Shown here in pieces: positions 18,426 to 24,393 of a stretch of 25,647 bases of DNA. The number at the start of each line of letters is the position of its first letter. Position 1 is the stretch's first letter. The stretch comes from a virus. The position numbers and the translations under genes were made by a program. The notes under the pieces were generated by a model. The model ran no database searches. It was not told the origin of the DNA and worked only from the letters and a program-made list of their open reading frames with translations. The DNA lies in IMG/VR virus record IMGVR_UViG_3300019487_000090, positions 1 through 25,647 of that record. One strand, given 5' to 3'.

Positions 18426-21242
18426 ATGATGAACGATTTTCTTGAACAAGAAATCATAGGGATTGGCGAACATATCGCTCCACCCTCCGTCAGGGTGCTG
18501 ACCACGAGCGACGGAAGAAAGCATCTAGTCTATAGGGGTCCTCGCGCGATCATTAGCTACTTCATCCATCTCCCGCAGGCGCGTGTCTTTGATGGTGGCC
18601 GCACTCTCTGCCTACCCGTGACGCGTGAGACGGTGATGTGTCTGGAGGTCATGGGGCGGTTGGAGGAGGCGGATGACAGCTACATCGCAGTTGTCCGGGA
18701 GTTGCTGCAGCCGAGTGCGGAGGCGCTCACTTACTATCCGGCCCCCGTGCCCAATGCACCGCCGCCGCGCCCCCACCAGCTCGCCGCCTTCGGTTGGGCA
18801 CTGGATGGGATCTTCGGCGGACGCAAAGGGTTTGTGAACGCCTGCACCTTAGGCTGTGTCGCAGGGGAGACAATCCTTAACATTAATCGCTCGGGAGCAG
18901 GGCGGGAGTACTCAATTCGCGACGTCTATCGTCGCTTTCATGGTTGTGCTCCTCAAGGGGACCGCCGAAAAAACCAAAAGTGGAAGCGTTCCATTCAGAC
19001 GTTTGCGCGGTCGCTTTGTGATGGAGAGTTTCGTCAACATCGCGTCGTCGACGTCCTCTCTCAAGGCGTAATGCCCGTTGTCAAACTTCTATTGAAGTCA
19101 GGGAAATCAATCCGCTTAACAGGCGATCATCCCGTTGCACGCCCTGATGGTTCGTGGACTCGTGTTGATGAGCTTCGGCCTGGTGATGAGGTTCTCGTAA
19201 ACGGAACTGCACTTTGTAAGAAGTGCGGCTCAAGTGATCGGGTAAGCAGCTCTAGGAACTCAAAGCATCCAGGCTATTGTTTTTTATGCATTACTCGCTT
19301 TCTACGCGGAGGTCAACGGACGCCTTCAACACTTTTTGAGCCGGACATTCAATGTATAGCCTGCGGTAGCGCTAAAGATGTACTGCGAACTAGCTATCTC
19401 AAGAACAAAGGGTATTGTCGTTCTTGTGCTCTCCGTCGCGCAGTAGACGCTCGAAGAGCAAGCGGGTGGAAAAGTCCAAGTGGACCGCAGCATCCAAATT
19501 GGAAAGGGGGGCGCTATCGCGATAACGACGGATACATCTTGATTAAAATGCCCGAGCACCCAAGGGCTCAATCAAGTGGCTATGTTTATGAACATATCGT
19601 TATCCTAGAGCAAAAACTTGACATATCAATAACCAAAGATAAACACGTTCATCACAAGAATGAAAACAAAGCAGATAATCGTCCCGAAAATTTGGAACTC
19701 CTTGATCCAAGCGAGCATCTTGTTGCTCATTCAGGGCATCGAAGACTAAATGGTGGCCGAAGCGGTAAGGGTGGCGAAGTCATCTTTATTCCCAAAGTCG
19801 ATGTTGTTGTCTCAATCGTCTCGGACGGAGAGACCGACGTTTACGACTTGGTAATGGAAGCGCCACACCACAACTTCGTGGCCAACGGAATCGTGGTCCA
19901 CAACAGTGGAAAGACCAAAATGGCCATCGATCTCATGCGCCACTTCGTACAAACCCGCGCTCTGGTCATCGGCCAGAAGATCACGTTGGAGCAGTGGCAA
20001 GAACAACTCGCCCTCTATTGGCCCGAGGCGGAAAGTTACATTCTGCACCAGCAGGGGAGTCTGGAGAACCGAAAAGCCTATCTGGCCGATATCCGCAGGT
20101 GCGAATCCGTGCCTCCCTATCGTATTATCCTCGTCAATTGGGAAACTGTCGCCGCGCTGGAGAAGGACCTCAAGAAGTTTGGCAAATTCGATCTGATCGT
20201 GGCTGATGAATCCAGCCGTCTTCTCAGCCGCACCACCGCCATGGCCCGGGCTGCGAAGGCCCTGGCGTGGCGTCACGCCTGGTATACGATCGCGATGACA
20301 GGGACACCGATCCGTAAAAGTGTCGAGGACCTCTGCGCGCTCGGCCAGTTTGTGGATAGCTCTGTATTCGGCTCCCGCATTGCCGAATTTCGCCAGCAGT
20401 ATTGCGACGAGTTATGGACGAGCAACCATCCTCTGTCGGTGCCCAAACCCGAGCGCGTGGCGGAGCTGGTTACGAAGTTCTACTCCTTCGGCTATCGCGT
20501 GAGCCGAGCGGCCGTCGATATGCCGGAGCCCGAGCGACGCGTCGTTCACCTGAAGCCTTCCCAGGAACAGGTCGAGCAACTGGAGCGTATCGACCGCGGT
20601 GAGACCTGCGAGGCCAGCAACGTCCTCGCGCGTATCATCCGCCAGCAGCAGGTGACGGCGGGCTTCGCGATGGCGCCCCATGACGCTCCCGCCGCCACCT
20701 GGGACGGAGAGCACGAGCAGATCCTTCGACCGCGCCCTCTGCACAATCCCAAACTGGATTGGATCATGGACTACCTGGAGGAGGCGTGGGACACCGAGGA
20801 CGGCAAGTTCCTGATCTGGACGCGTTTCATCCCTGAGATCGATCTCCTCCATCAGCGGCTCGTCGACCGCTGGGGGAGCAACGCCGTCGCACGGCTGGAC
20901 GGCAGCACTCCGGATGCGCGCCGCCAGGAGATTCGGCGGGCCGTCAACGACCGGTTGAACCCGCTTCGTGTATTGGCATGCAATTTGCAGACAGGTGCAA
21001 TGGGGCTGGATCTGCCGGGGATTGACATAATGGTGTACCATTCGTCCACGTTCGATTATGTCAACCGCGTGCAGTCGGAGGGGCGTGGAACACGCCTTGG
21101 GCGCACGAAGCCCTGCCAGATCATTGATCTCGTCCTGACCGGCACCATCGACGAGCATATCGCCGACGTGCTGGCGCAAAAGCAGTCCGTCCATGACCTG
21201 CTGGTAGGCCAGGGATTTCGACAGTTCCGTGAGGGTTCATGA
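18426..21242 (+). CDS. SNF2-type DNA helicase/translocase precursor with intein
   Basis: The precursor is about 938 residues; removing the intein (144-493) leaves about 588. The exteins join as TLG + SGKTKMA, restoring a Walker A loop. Downstream are motif II FDLIVADESSRLL, motif III AMTGTPIRKS and motifs V/VI TGAMGLDLPGIDIMVYHSST and NRVQSEGRGTRLGRTKPC, typical of superfamily 2 SNF2-like helicases of phages. Such proteins translocate on DNA during replication or recombination. ATG 18426 (or 18429) is preferred because an upstream in-frame ATG at 18408 lies in the loop of the hairpin; none has a good ribosome binding site. It leads an operon with two recombination genes, and its stop overlaps the next ATG. 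Confidence 0.9.
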   Translation: MMNDFLEQEIIGIGEHIAPPSVRVLTTSDGRKHLVYRGPRAIISYFIHLPQARVFDGGRTLCLPVTRETVMCLEVMGRLEEADDSYIAVVRELLQPSAEALTYYPAPVPNAPPPRPHQLAAFGWALDGIFGGRKGFVNACTLGCVAGETILNINRSGAGREYSIRDVYRRFHGCAPQGDRRKNQKWKRSIQTFARSLCDGEFRQHRVVDVLSQGVMPVVKLLLKSGKSIRLTGDHPVARPDGSWTRVDELRPGDEVLVNGTALCKKCGSSDRVSSSRNSKHPGYCFLCITRFLRGGQRTPSTLFEPDIQCIACGSAKDVLRTSYLKNKGYCRSCALRRAVDARRASGWKSPSGPQHPNWKGGRYRDNDGYILIKMPEHPRAQSSGYVYEHIVILEQKLDISITKDKHVHHKNENKADNRPENLELLDPSEHLVAHSGHRRLNGGRSGKGGEVIFIPKVDVVVSIVSDGETDVYDLVMEAPHHNFVANGIVVHNSGKTKMAIDLMRHFVQTRALVIGQKITLEQWQEQLALYWPEAESYILHQQGSLENRKAYLADIRRCESVPPYRIILVNWETVAALEKDLKKFGKFDLIVADESSRLLSRTTAMARAAKALAWRHAWYTIAMTGTPIRKSVEDLCALGQFVDSSVFGSRIAEFRQQYCDELWTSNHPLSVPKPERVAELVTKFYSFGYRVSRAAVDMPEPERRVVHLKPSQEQVEQLERIDRGETCEASNVLARIIRQQQVTAGFAMAPHDAPAATWDGEHEQILRPRPLHNPKLDWIMDYLEEAWDTEDGKFLIWTRFIPEIDLLHQRLVDRWGSNAVARLDGSTPDARRQEIRRAVNDRLNPLRVLACNLQTGAMGLDLPGIDIMVYHSSTFDYVNRVQSEGRGTRLGRTKPCQIIDLVLTGTIDEHIADVLAQKQSVHDLLVGQGFRQFREGS
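18855..19904 (+). other. Intein with HNH endonuclease inserted in the helicase Walker A loop
   Basis: A 350-residue intein starts at Cys (CVAGETILNINRSG, block A) and ends with VANGIVVHN (blocks F/G, His-Asn); the next extein residue is Ser. Block B is KSIRLTGDHPVARPDGSW, followed by VDELRPGDEVLV. The middle has two zinc-knuckle copies (CKKCGSS ... CFLC and CIACGSA ... CRSC) and an HNH domain (GYVYEHIVILEQKL, then HVHHKNENKADNRPENLELL). It removes itself by protein splicing and can home into intein-free alleles. Insertion at the ATP-binding loop is a common intein site. The element is lower in GC than its host gene, which fits recent arrival. Confidence 0.95.
20972..20990 (+). promoter_or_regulatory. 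Possible internal sigma-54-like site in the helicase gene
   Basis: TTGGCATGCAATTTGCAG (20973-20990) also matches the RpoN pattern with ten bases between GG and GC. It lies within codons for a conserved helicase segment (LACNLQTGAMG), 250 bases before the next gene, so the match may be chance from the coding constraint. Listed only because it is as good a match as the intergenic ones. Confidence 0.25.
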
Positions 21243-22045
21243 GCAACACCGCGGTCTCGCAGTATCGCTCGGTTGATGGAGAGGCCATACCGGGCTATGT
21301 CAATATGCTCGTCTACGGTCGAGTCGGAGTCGGGAAAACGGTTTTCGCAGCCAGCGGGCCCGGTCCAATCCTCTACCTCGATCTGGACGATGGTCTGCTG
21401 TCCGTCCGACGTCCTCGCCCGGAATTGGCGGAAGAATTGAACCTGTGTGCGCCGGGCCATATCTATGCCGAGCGCGCTACCAATTGGGAGGAGTTCGTAC
21501 GGGTAATCAAGCGTGTCAACATGTGCAGCAAAATGCCCGGCTTCTTCAAGACGGTTGTGCTGGACAACATTACCACAGCACAAGTCTATTGTCTCCAGGG
21601 AAAACTCGGCGAACTTTCCGTCGAGCGGTTGCCGGAGCGGACGGACTGGAACCTTGTGCTGCAGCAACTTCGTGCGACCGTCCTGCTGTTGTGCAAGCTG
21701 CCGTGCCATGTCATTCTTATCGCTCATGAACAGGAGAAGGATCGGATCGTCGGCCCGGCGATCCAAGGTGCCGCCTACAAACAGATCCCTGGCATGGTGG
21801 ATCTGATGTGCCGTTATGAGATCCGCCCGCGCGAGGTGGACGATGAGAAGGGCGGCAAGAGGACCGAGGAGTTTCGCGTCCTGAACTTCAATGCCTCGTC
21901 CCCCGTCCCTGGCGTCAGCCTGGGCGTAGAGGCCAAGAACCGCGGCGGCTGGATGAACAAGCTGGAGAAGCCGCACTTTGGGCAGATTATCGAAAAACTG
22001 TATCCCACCGCTAACCCTAGCAATACCGAGAAAGGATCGCAATGA
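21239..22045 (+). CDS. RecA/Sak4-like ATPase, probable recombination protein
   Basis: ATG at 21239 overlaps the helicase stop (ATGA). Walker A is GRVGVGKT (27-34) and Walker B KTVVLDNITT (104-113), following the order seen in phage AAA_24/Sak4-type single-strand annealing or RecA-like ATPases. The C-terminal half has conserved QGAAYKQIPGMVDLMCRYEI and an aromatic tail. It likely promotes strand annealing or exchange with the neighbouring SSB-like protein. 268 residues, normal for the family. Its TGA overlaps the next ATG. Confidence 0.85.
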   Translation: MSNTAVSQYRSVDGEAIPGYVNMLVYGRVGVGKTVFAASGPGPILYLDLDDGLLSVRRPRPELAEELNLCAPGHIYAERATNWEEFVRVIKRVNMCSKMPGFFKTVVLDNITTAQVYCLQGKLGELSVERLPERTDWNLVLQQLRATVLLLCKLPCHVILIAHEQEKDRIVGPAIQGAAYKQIPGMVDLMCRYEIRPREVDDEKGGKRTEEFRVLNFNASSPVPGVSLGVEAKNRGGWMNKLEKPHFGQIIEKLYPTANPSNTEKGSQ

Positions 22046-22662
22046 GTGCAACGATGACCGATGAAGAACTTTTGAGCCAACTGGAGCAAGAAGCGTCAGC
22101 CCCTCCTCCTGGCGGCGGTGGCGGAGAGGCAGATGAGGAGGCGCTCCTCAACGAGGGGATCAACCCCAACATCAGCCTGGATACGATTGTGCCAGCAGGG
22201 CAATATGTGGCGCGCTTCGAGGAAGTGATCGTGAAGCGGTCGCAAAGGCGCGAGGAGCGCGATCCCAAGAACCCTCATCTTCCGGCAACCCTGAAGGGCG
22301 GCACCCTTATGCTGGAGTGTAAACTGGTGATCCTGGCAGGGGAGCACGAGGGCCGAAACCTCTACGACCGGCTGATGCTGGAGGGCAAGGGTGACGTGCG
22401 TTTGGCTCGGGTCGCCAGCGTCCTTAACCGTTACGATCGGGACCTGAAGTGCCTGACGGGCTTCCCCTCAAATCCTCCCACGGCAGGGGAGATCAAGCGG
22501 TGGCTGCTCGGTCAGGTCGTCACCGTTGAGGTCGAAATCACCCCGGAGCGAACGTGGAACGGCAAGAAACAGCCGCCTCGGAGCGAGATCGCCTTCATGG
22601 GCTACCACGAACCGCCGGCCCAGCCCACGGAGACCGCACTGGCAGCGCCCGAGTGGAAGTGA
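22042..22662 (+). CDS. SSB-like / DUF669-type recombination protein
   Basis: ATG at 22042 overlaps the previous stop and follows AAAGGATCGCA. After a flexible Pro/Gly-rich stretch (APPPGGGGGEADEEA) comes a beta-rich core: PAGQYVARFEEVIVKRSQRR, GGTLMLECKLVILAGEHEGR, NLYDRLMLEGKGDVRLARVA, then LLGQVVTVEVEITPERTWNG. This layout matches phage DUF669/SSB-like proteins that travel with Sak4 or RecT-like ATPases and bind single-stranded DNA. 206 residues. The operon with helicase and ATPase suggests a recombination-dependent replication module. It ends inside a long perfect inverted repeat. Confidence 0.8.
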   Translation: MSATMTDEELLSQLEQEASAPPPGGGGGEADEEALLNEGINPNISLDTIVPAGQYVARFEEVIVKRSQRREERDPKNPHLPATLKGGTLMLECKLVILAGEHEGRNLYDRLMLEGKGDVRLARVASVLNRYDRDLKCLTGFPSNPPTAGEIKRWLLGQVVTVEVEITPERTWNGKKQPPRSEIAFMGYHEPPAQPTETALAAPEWK

Positions 22663-22711
22663 CGCCTTCAGGCGGTGCAGCGTGGCGACCGGCACCGCCT
22701 GAAGGCGTCAC
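22659..22711 (+). repeat. Perfect 20-bp inverted repeat between the SSB gene and the tRNA
   Basis: The arms 22659-22678 (beginning GTGACGCCTTCAGG) and 22692-22711 are exact complements with a 13-base loop. The stem starts at the SSB gene's stop codon and ends one base before the first base of the split tRNA. No U-run follows, so RNase III processing, mRNA 3'-end protection or blocking of transcription into the tRNAs are all possible. A 20-bp perfect stem is exceptional in this window. Confidence 0.85.
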
Positions 22712-23121
22712 TCCGGGATCGTCTAACGGCAGGACACCGAACAGATGAGCGACTATTACAAGCAATGGCGCGCTAAAGTAATCCAAGATTTGGGCGGTGT
22801 TTGTGTCTGGTGTGGAGCGACGAATCATCTCCAAATCGACCATATCAATCCAGCTCAAAAACGCGTATCCGTGTCTAATATCTGGTCTTATTGTTCTGAG
22901 ATTGTCGAAGAAGAGTTGGCCAAGTGCCAGCTTTTGTGTGAGATTTGCCACAAGGGAAAGCATGCAGCGACCCATGGCACTTATTCTCGTTATCGACATC
23001 ACAAATGCAGATGCAATCCTTGTCGTGAGGCAGGGAACAGATATATGCGCGATTACAAGAAAAAGCGTCGCAGTCGTTCTTGGAGCCGTCAATCGAGGTT
23101 CGAGTCCTCGTCCCGGAGCCA
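22712..23121 (+). tRNA. tRNA gene split by an HNH ORF (5' half 22712-22741, 3' half about 23089-23121)
   Basis: The 5' half has acceptor TCCGGGA, a D-stem (GTCT/GGAC) and the start of the anticodon arm. The 3' half has a T-arm (CGAGG, loop TTCGAGT, CCTCG), acceptor TCCCGGA fully paired to the 5' strand, discriminator G and an encoded CCA. About 350 bases holding an HNH gene replace the anticodon region. I could not rebuild a paired anticodon stem from the flanks (5' CCGAA; 3' AGCCG or GCCGT), so the anticodon arm may be deleted, or splicing ends differ from my guess. The body resembles tRNA-Gln or tRNA-Glu, but identity is unproven. Either an intron-like insertion or a pseudo-tRNA. Confidence 0.75.
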
Positions 23122-23221
23122 GAGTAGTGACCTGCGTGGGATGGCTGCCCACGACGAAAGTGACATAACGCAGCCGCGTGCTCGCCCCGCTCCCCCGGTG
23201 GGGAGGATGAGAGCGAAATAG
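22745..23221 (+). CDS. HNH endonuclease within the split tRNA
   Basis: ATG at 22745 begins just after the 5' tRNA half (no clear ribosome binding site). The core VCVWCGATNHLQIDHINPAQ and CQLLCEICHKGKHA is a zinc-stabilised HNH domain. A Cys-rich basic segment (HKCRCNPCREAGNRYMRDYK) follows. The frame runs on through the 3' half of the tRNA (KKKRRSRSWSRQSRFESSS, where the T-arm DNA lies) to 23221, so the last 50 residues are not normal HNH sequence. The original stop may have been lost. In this family the domain cleaves DNA at the homing site; its position here suggests that the tRNA gene is the target. Confidence 0.85.
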   Translation: MSDYYKQWRAKVIQDLGGVCVWCGATNHLQIDHINPAQKRVSVSNIWSYCSEIVEEELAKCQLLCEICHKGKHAATHGTYSRYRHHKCRCNPCREAGNRYMRDYKKKRRSRSWSRQSRFESSSRSQSSDLRGMAAHDESDITQPRARPAPPVGRMRAK

Positions 23222-23287
23222 CGCAGGCCGTCAACGGAGAGACCCGCTGGAGAACCGTTTTGGGCGCGTGTCGTAAACCGTCCACCT

Positions 23288-23361
<74 letters not shown>

Positions 23362-23376
23362 CTGGCGAGGGGGGGT

Positions 23377-23399
23377 GCCGTCGGAAACGAGCCGACGGC
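23377..23399 (+). other. Strong hairpin in the tRNA spacer
   Basis: GCCGTCGG (23377-23384) and CCGACGGC (23392-23399) form a perfect 8-bp stem with a seven-base loop. Outer GGCGAG (23364-23369) can also pair with CTCGCC (23405-23410). It follows the tRNA-Met by 15 bases and may help tRNA 3' processing or stop transcription. The rest of 23400-23659 shows more stems (for example 23521-23544, a 24-bp imperfect inverted repeat) and two doubtful ORFs. Confidence 0.5.
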
Positions 23400-23430
23400 G
23401 CTCTCTCGCCCGCCCTCTCTGTTTCGCGGT

Positions 23431-23574
23431 ATGGAAGTACTTCCAGCGGAGTGGTCTGGCCGAACAGAGATCCTCGCCGAGAGGAGCAGTACTGACTGCA
23501 ACTCGGCATCAACGGCAGAAGTTCGGCACGGCGCCGTCCCGAACAAAACCGTGCGCTTCCGTCACGGCGTATGA
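23431..23574 (+). CDS. Small ORF (47 aa) in the tRNA spacer, doubtful
   Basis: ATG at 23431 opens MEVLPAEWSGRTEILAERSS and ends VRFRHGV, stop 23572-23574 overlapping the next ATG (ATGA). No ribosome binding site is visible and the DNA is rich in inverted repeats, so it may be non-coding. The ATGA overlap with the following ORF is the main support. Confidence 0.35.
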   Translation: MEVLPAEWSGRTEILAERSSTDCNSASTAEVRHGAVPNKTVRFRHGV

Positions 23575-23669
23575 GCAAGGTGGCCAAACCTCCGCTGCGG
23601 CGGGGAGCGACTGTGAAGCCAGTAAGAAACACCGGTAAATATGCGCGTCACGGAGACGCGGGCATGTAG
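23571..23669 (+). CDS. Small basic ORF (32 aa) in the tRNA spacer, doubtful
   Basis: ATG at 23571 overlaps the previous stop. The product MSKVAKPPLRRGATVKPVRN and then TGKYARHGDAGM is very basic, like small nucleic-acid-binding peptides, but it ends inside the following tRNA (stop 23667-23669), which is unusual. Translation is unproven. Confidence 0.3.
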   Translation: MSKVAKPPLRRGATVKPVRNTGKYARHGDAGM

Positions 23670-23729
23670 CTCAATGTAGAGCGTCCGGTCGATAACCGGA
23701 AGATCGAGGTGCAAGTCCTTGCGTGCCCG
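23660..23729 (+). tRNA. tRNA-Ile (GAT)
   Basis: Acceptor GGGCATG/CGTGCCC (one G-T pair), D-stem GCTC/GAGC with a short loop AATGTA, anticodon stem TCCGG/CCGGA with loop TCGATAA (GAT), T-stem CGAGG/CCTTG with a G-T and loop TGCAAGT, discriminator G, no encoded CCA. The T-loop lacks the usual TTC, a common kind of divergence in phage tRNAs. It lies two bases before the next tRNA. Confidence 0.85.
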
Positions 23730-23731
23730 TG

Positions 23732-23804
23732 GCGTGGGTAGGCCAAAGGCAGAGCCAGCGGGATACAAACCGTCGGAATGGGCGTTCGAGTCGTCCCCCA
23801 CGCC
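23732..23804 (+). tRNA. tRNA of uncertain identity, odd anticodon arm
   Basis: The frame fits standard tRNA numbering: acceptor GCGTGGG/CCCACGC, T8, A9, D-stem GGC/GCC with G18 and G19, T-stem GGGCG/CGTCC with loop TTCGAGT, discriminator C, no encoded CCA. The anticodon stem is imperfect with a 7-base loop ATACAAA (anticodon ACA, two mismatches). A 4-bp stem GCGG/CCGT instead leaves an 8-base loop, GATACAAA. Either is abnormal: an A34 anticodon, or an enlarged loop as in frameshift suppressor tRNAs. The identity cannot be set from the sequence alone. Confidence 0.7.
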
Positions 23805-23806
23805 GT

Positions 23807-24088
23807 ATGGACAAACAGAGCAAGTTCAATCAGATCTTCAACGAGCCGGTCTCCATGGGCGATTGTGGCTATGCGCTGTCGGCCGAGTTGTATCCGACGG
23901 AGTATGAAGCGGCCGCCGTCTTCAGCGCCTATCTGGAGGAGCAGGTGTCGCCCGATGACCTGGAGCGTAGCGCGGTGCGATATAGTATCCCTCCCGCAGA
24001 CGTAGAGTGGGATCGTTCTGACGGCGCCTGCTGGTGGGGCGGCGCTACCGGGCGAGGCGCCAAGCCCATCTGGTGGTACGAAGAATGA
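23807..24088 (+). CDS. Hypothetical protein (93 aa)
   Basis: The frame is open from 23723, but that overlaps the tRNA, so ATG 23807 (two bases after the tRNA) is used; there is no good ribosome binding site. The product MDKQSKFNQIFNEPVSMGDC and then GYALSAELYPTEYEAAAVFS has a helical middle and an aromatic end (WWGGATGRGAKPIWWYEE). Unrecognised. It may be expressed from the tRNA transcript; the stop overlaps the next ATG. Confidence 0.6.
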   Translation: MDKQSKFNQIFNEPVSMGDCGYALSAELYPTEYEAAAVFSAYLEEQVSPDDLERSAVRYSIPPADVEWDRSDGACWWGGATGRGAKPIWWYEE

Positions 24089-24393
24089 AAAAACTCTATC
24101 GCGGATACGCCATTACTGTCAAACGCGATCAATCACTGGCTGGCTGGGAGAATATCTACTGCACGGTCATGCGTTTGCGCGACGATTGGTTCTATATTGA
24201 CGATTTTCACAGCGGGGATTACGGTACGGTGCCCGAAGTGATCAACGAAATGAAGGCGCACGTCGACTTGCTCCTAGATTATCCCGAGGAGGTTGAAGAG
24301 GAGCGTCTGCCACCAGAGTTGCGGGCGGAACGGGAGCAGGAGTGGTGGGACGAGAAGGGACCGACCAACGAACCGGCTGAGGGCTCTCACTAA
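24085..24393 (+). CDS. Acidic hypothetical protein (102 aa)
   Basis: ATG at 24085 overlaps the previous stop (GAATGA). The product MKKLYRGYAITVKRDQSLAG, then YCTVMRLRDDWFYIDDFHSG and VPEVINEMKAHVDLLL forms an alpha-beta core followed by an acidic C-terminal half (EEVEEERLPPELRAEREQEW). Unrecognised. The next gene begins directly after the stop. Confidence 0.65.
   Translation: MKKLYRGYAITVKRDQSLAGWENIYCTVMRLRDDWFYIDDFHSGDYGTVPEVINEMKAHVDLLLDYPEEVEEERLPPELRAEREQEWWDEKGPTNEPAEGSH

Noticed and set aside
18249-18524. Minus-strand ORF across the divergent control region
   Set aside because: It covers two promoter-like sites and the helicase start and has no coding support.
23465-23536. tRNA-Cys with a CTGCAAC anticodon loop
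   Set aside because: A short anticodon-like stem-loop exists, but no matching acceptor, D-arm or T-arm could be fitted at standard spacing.
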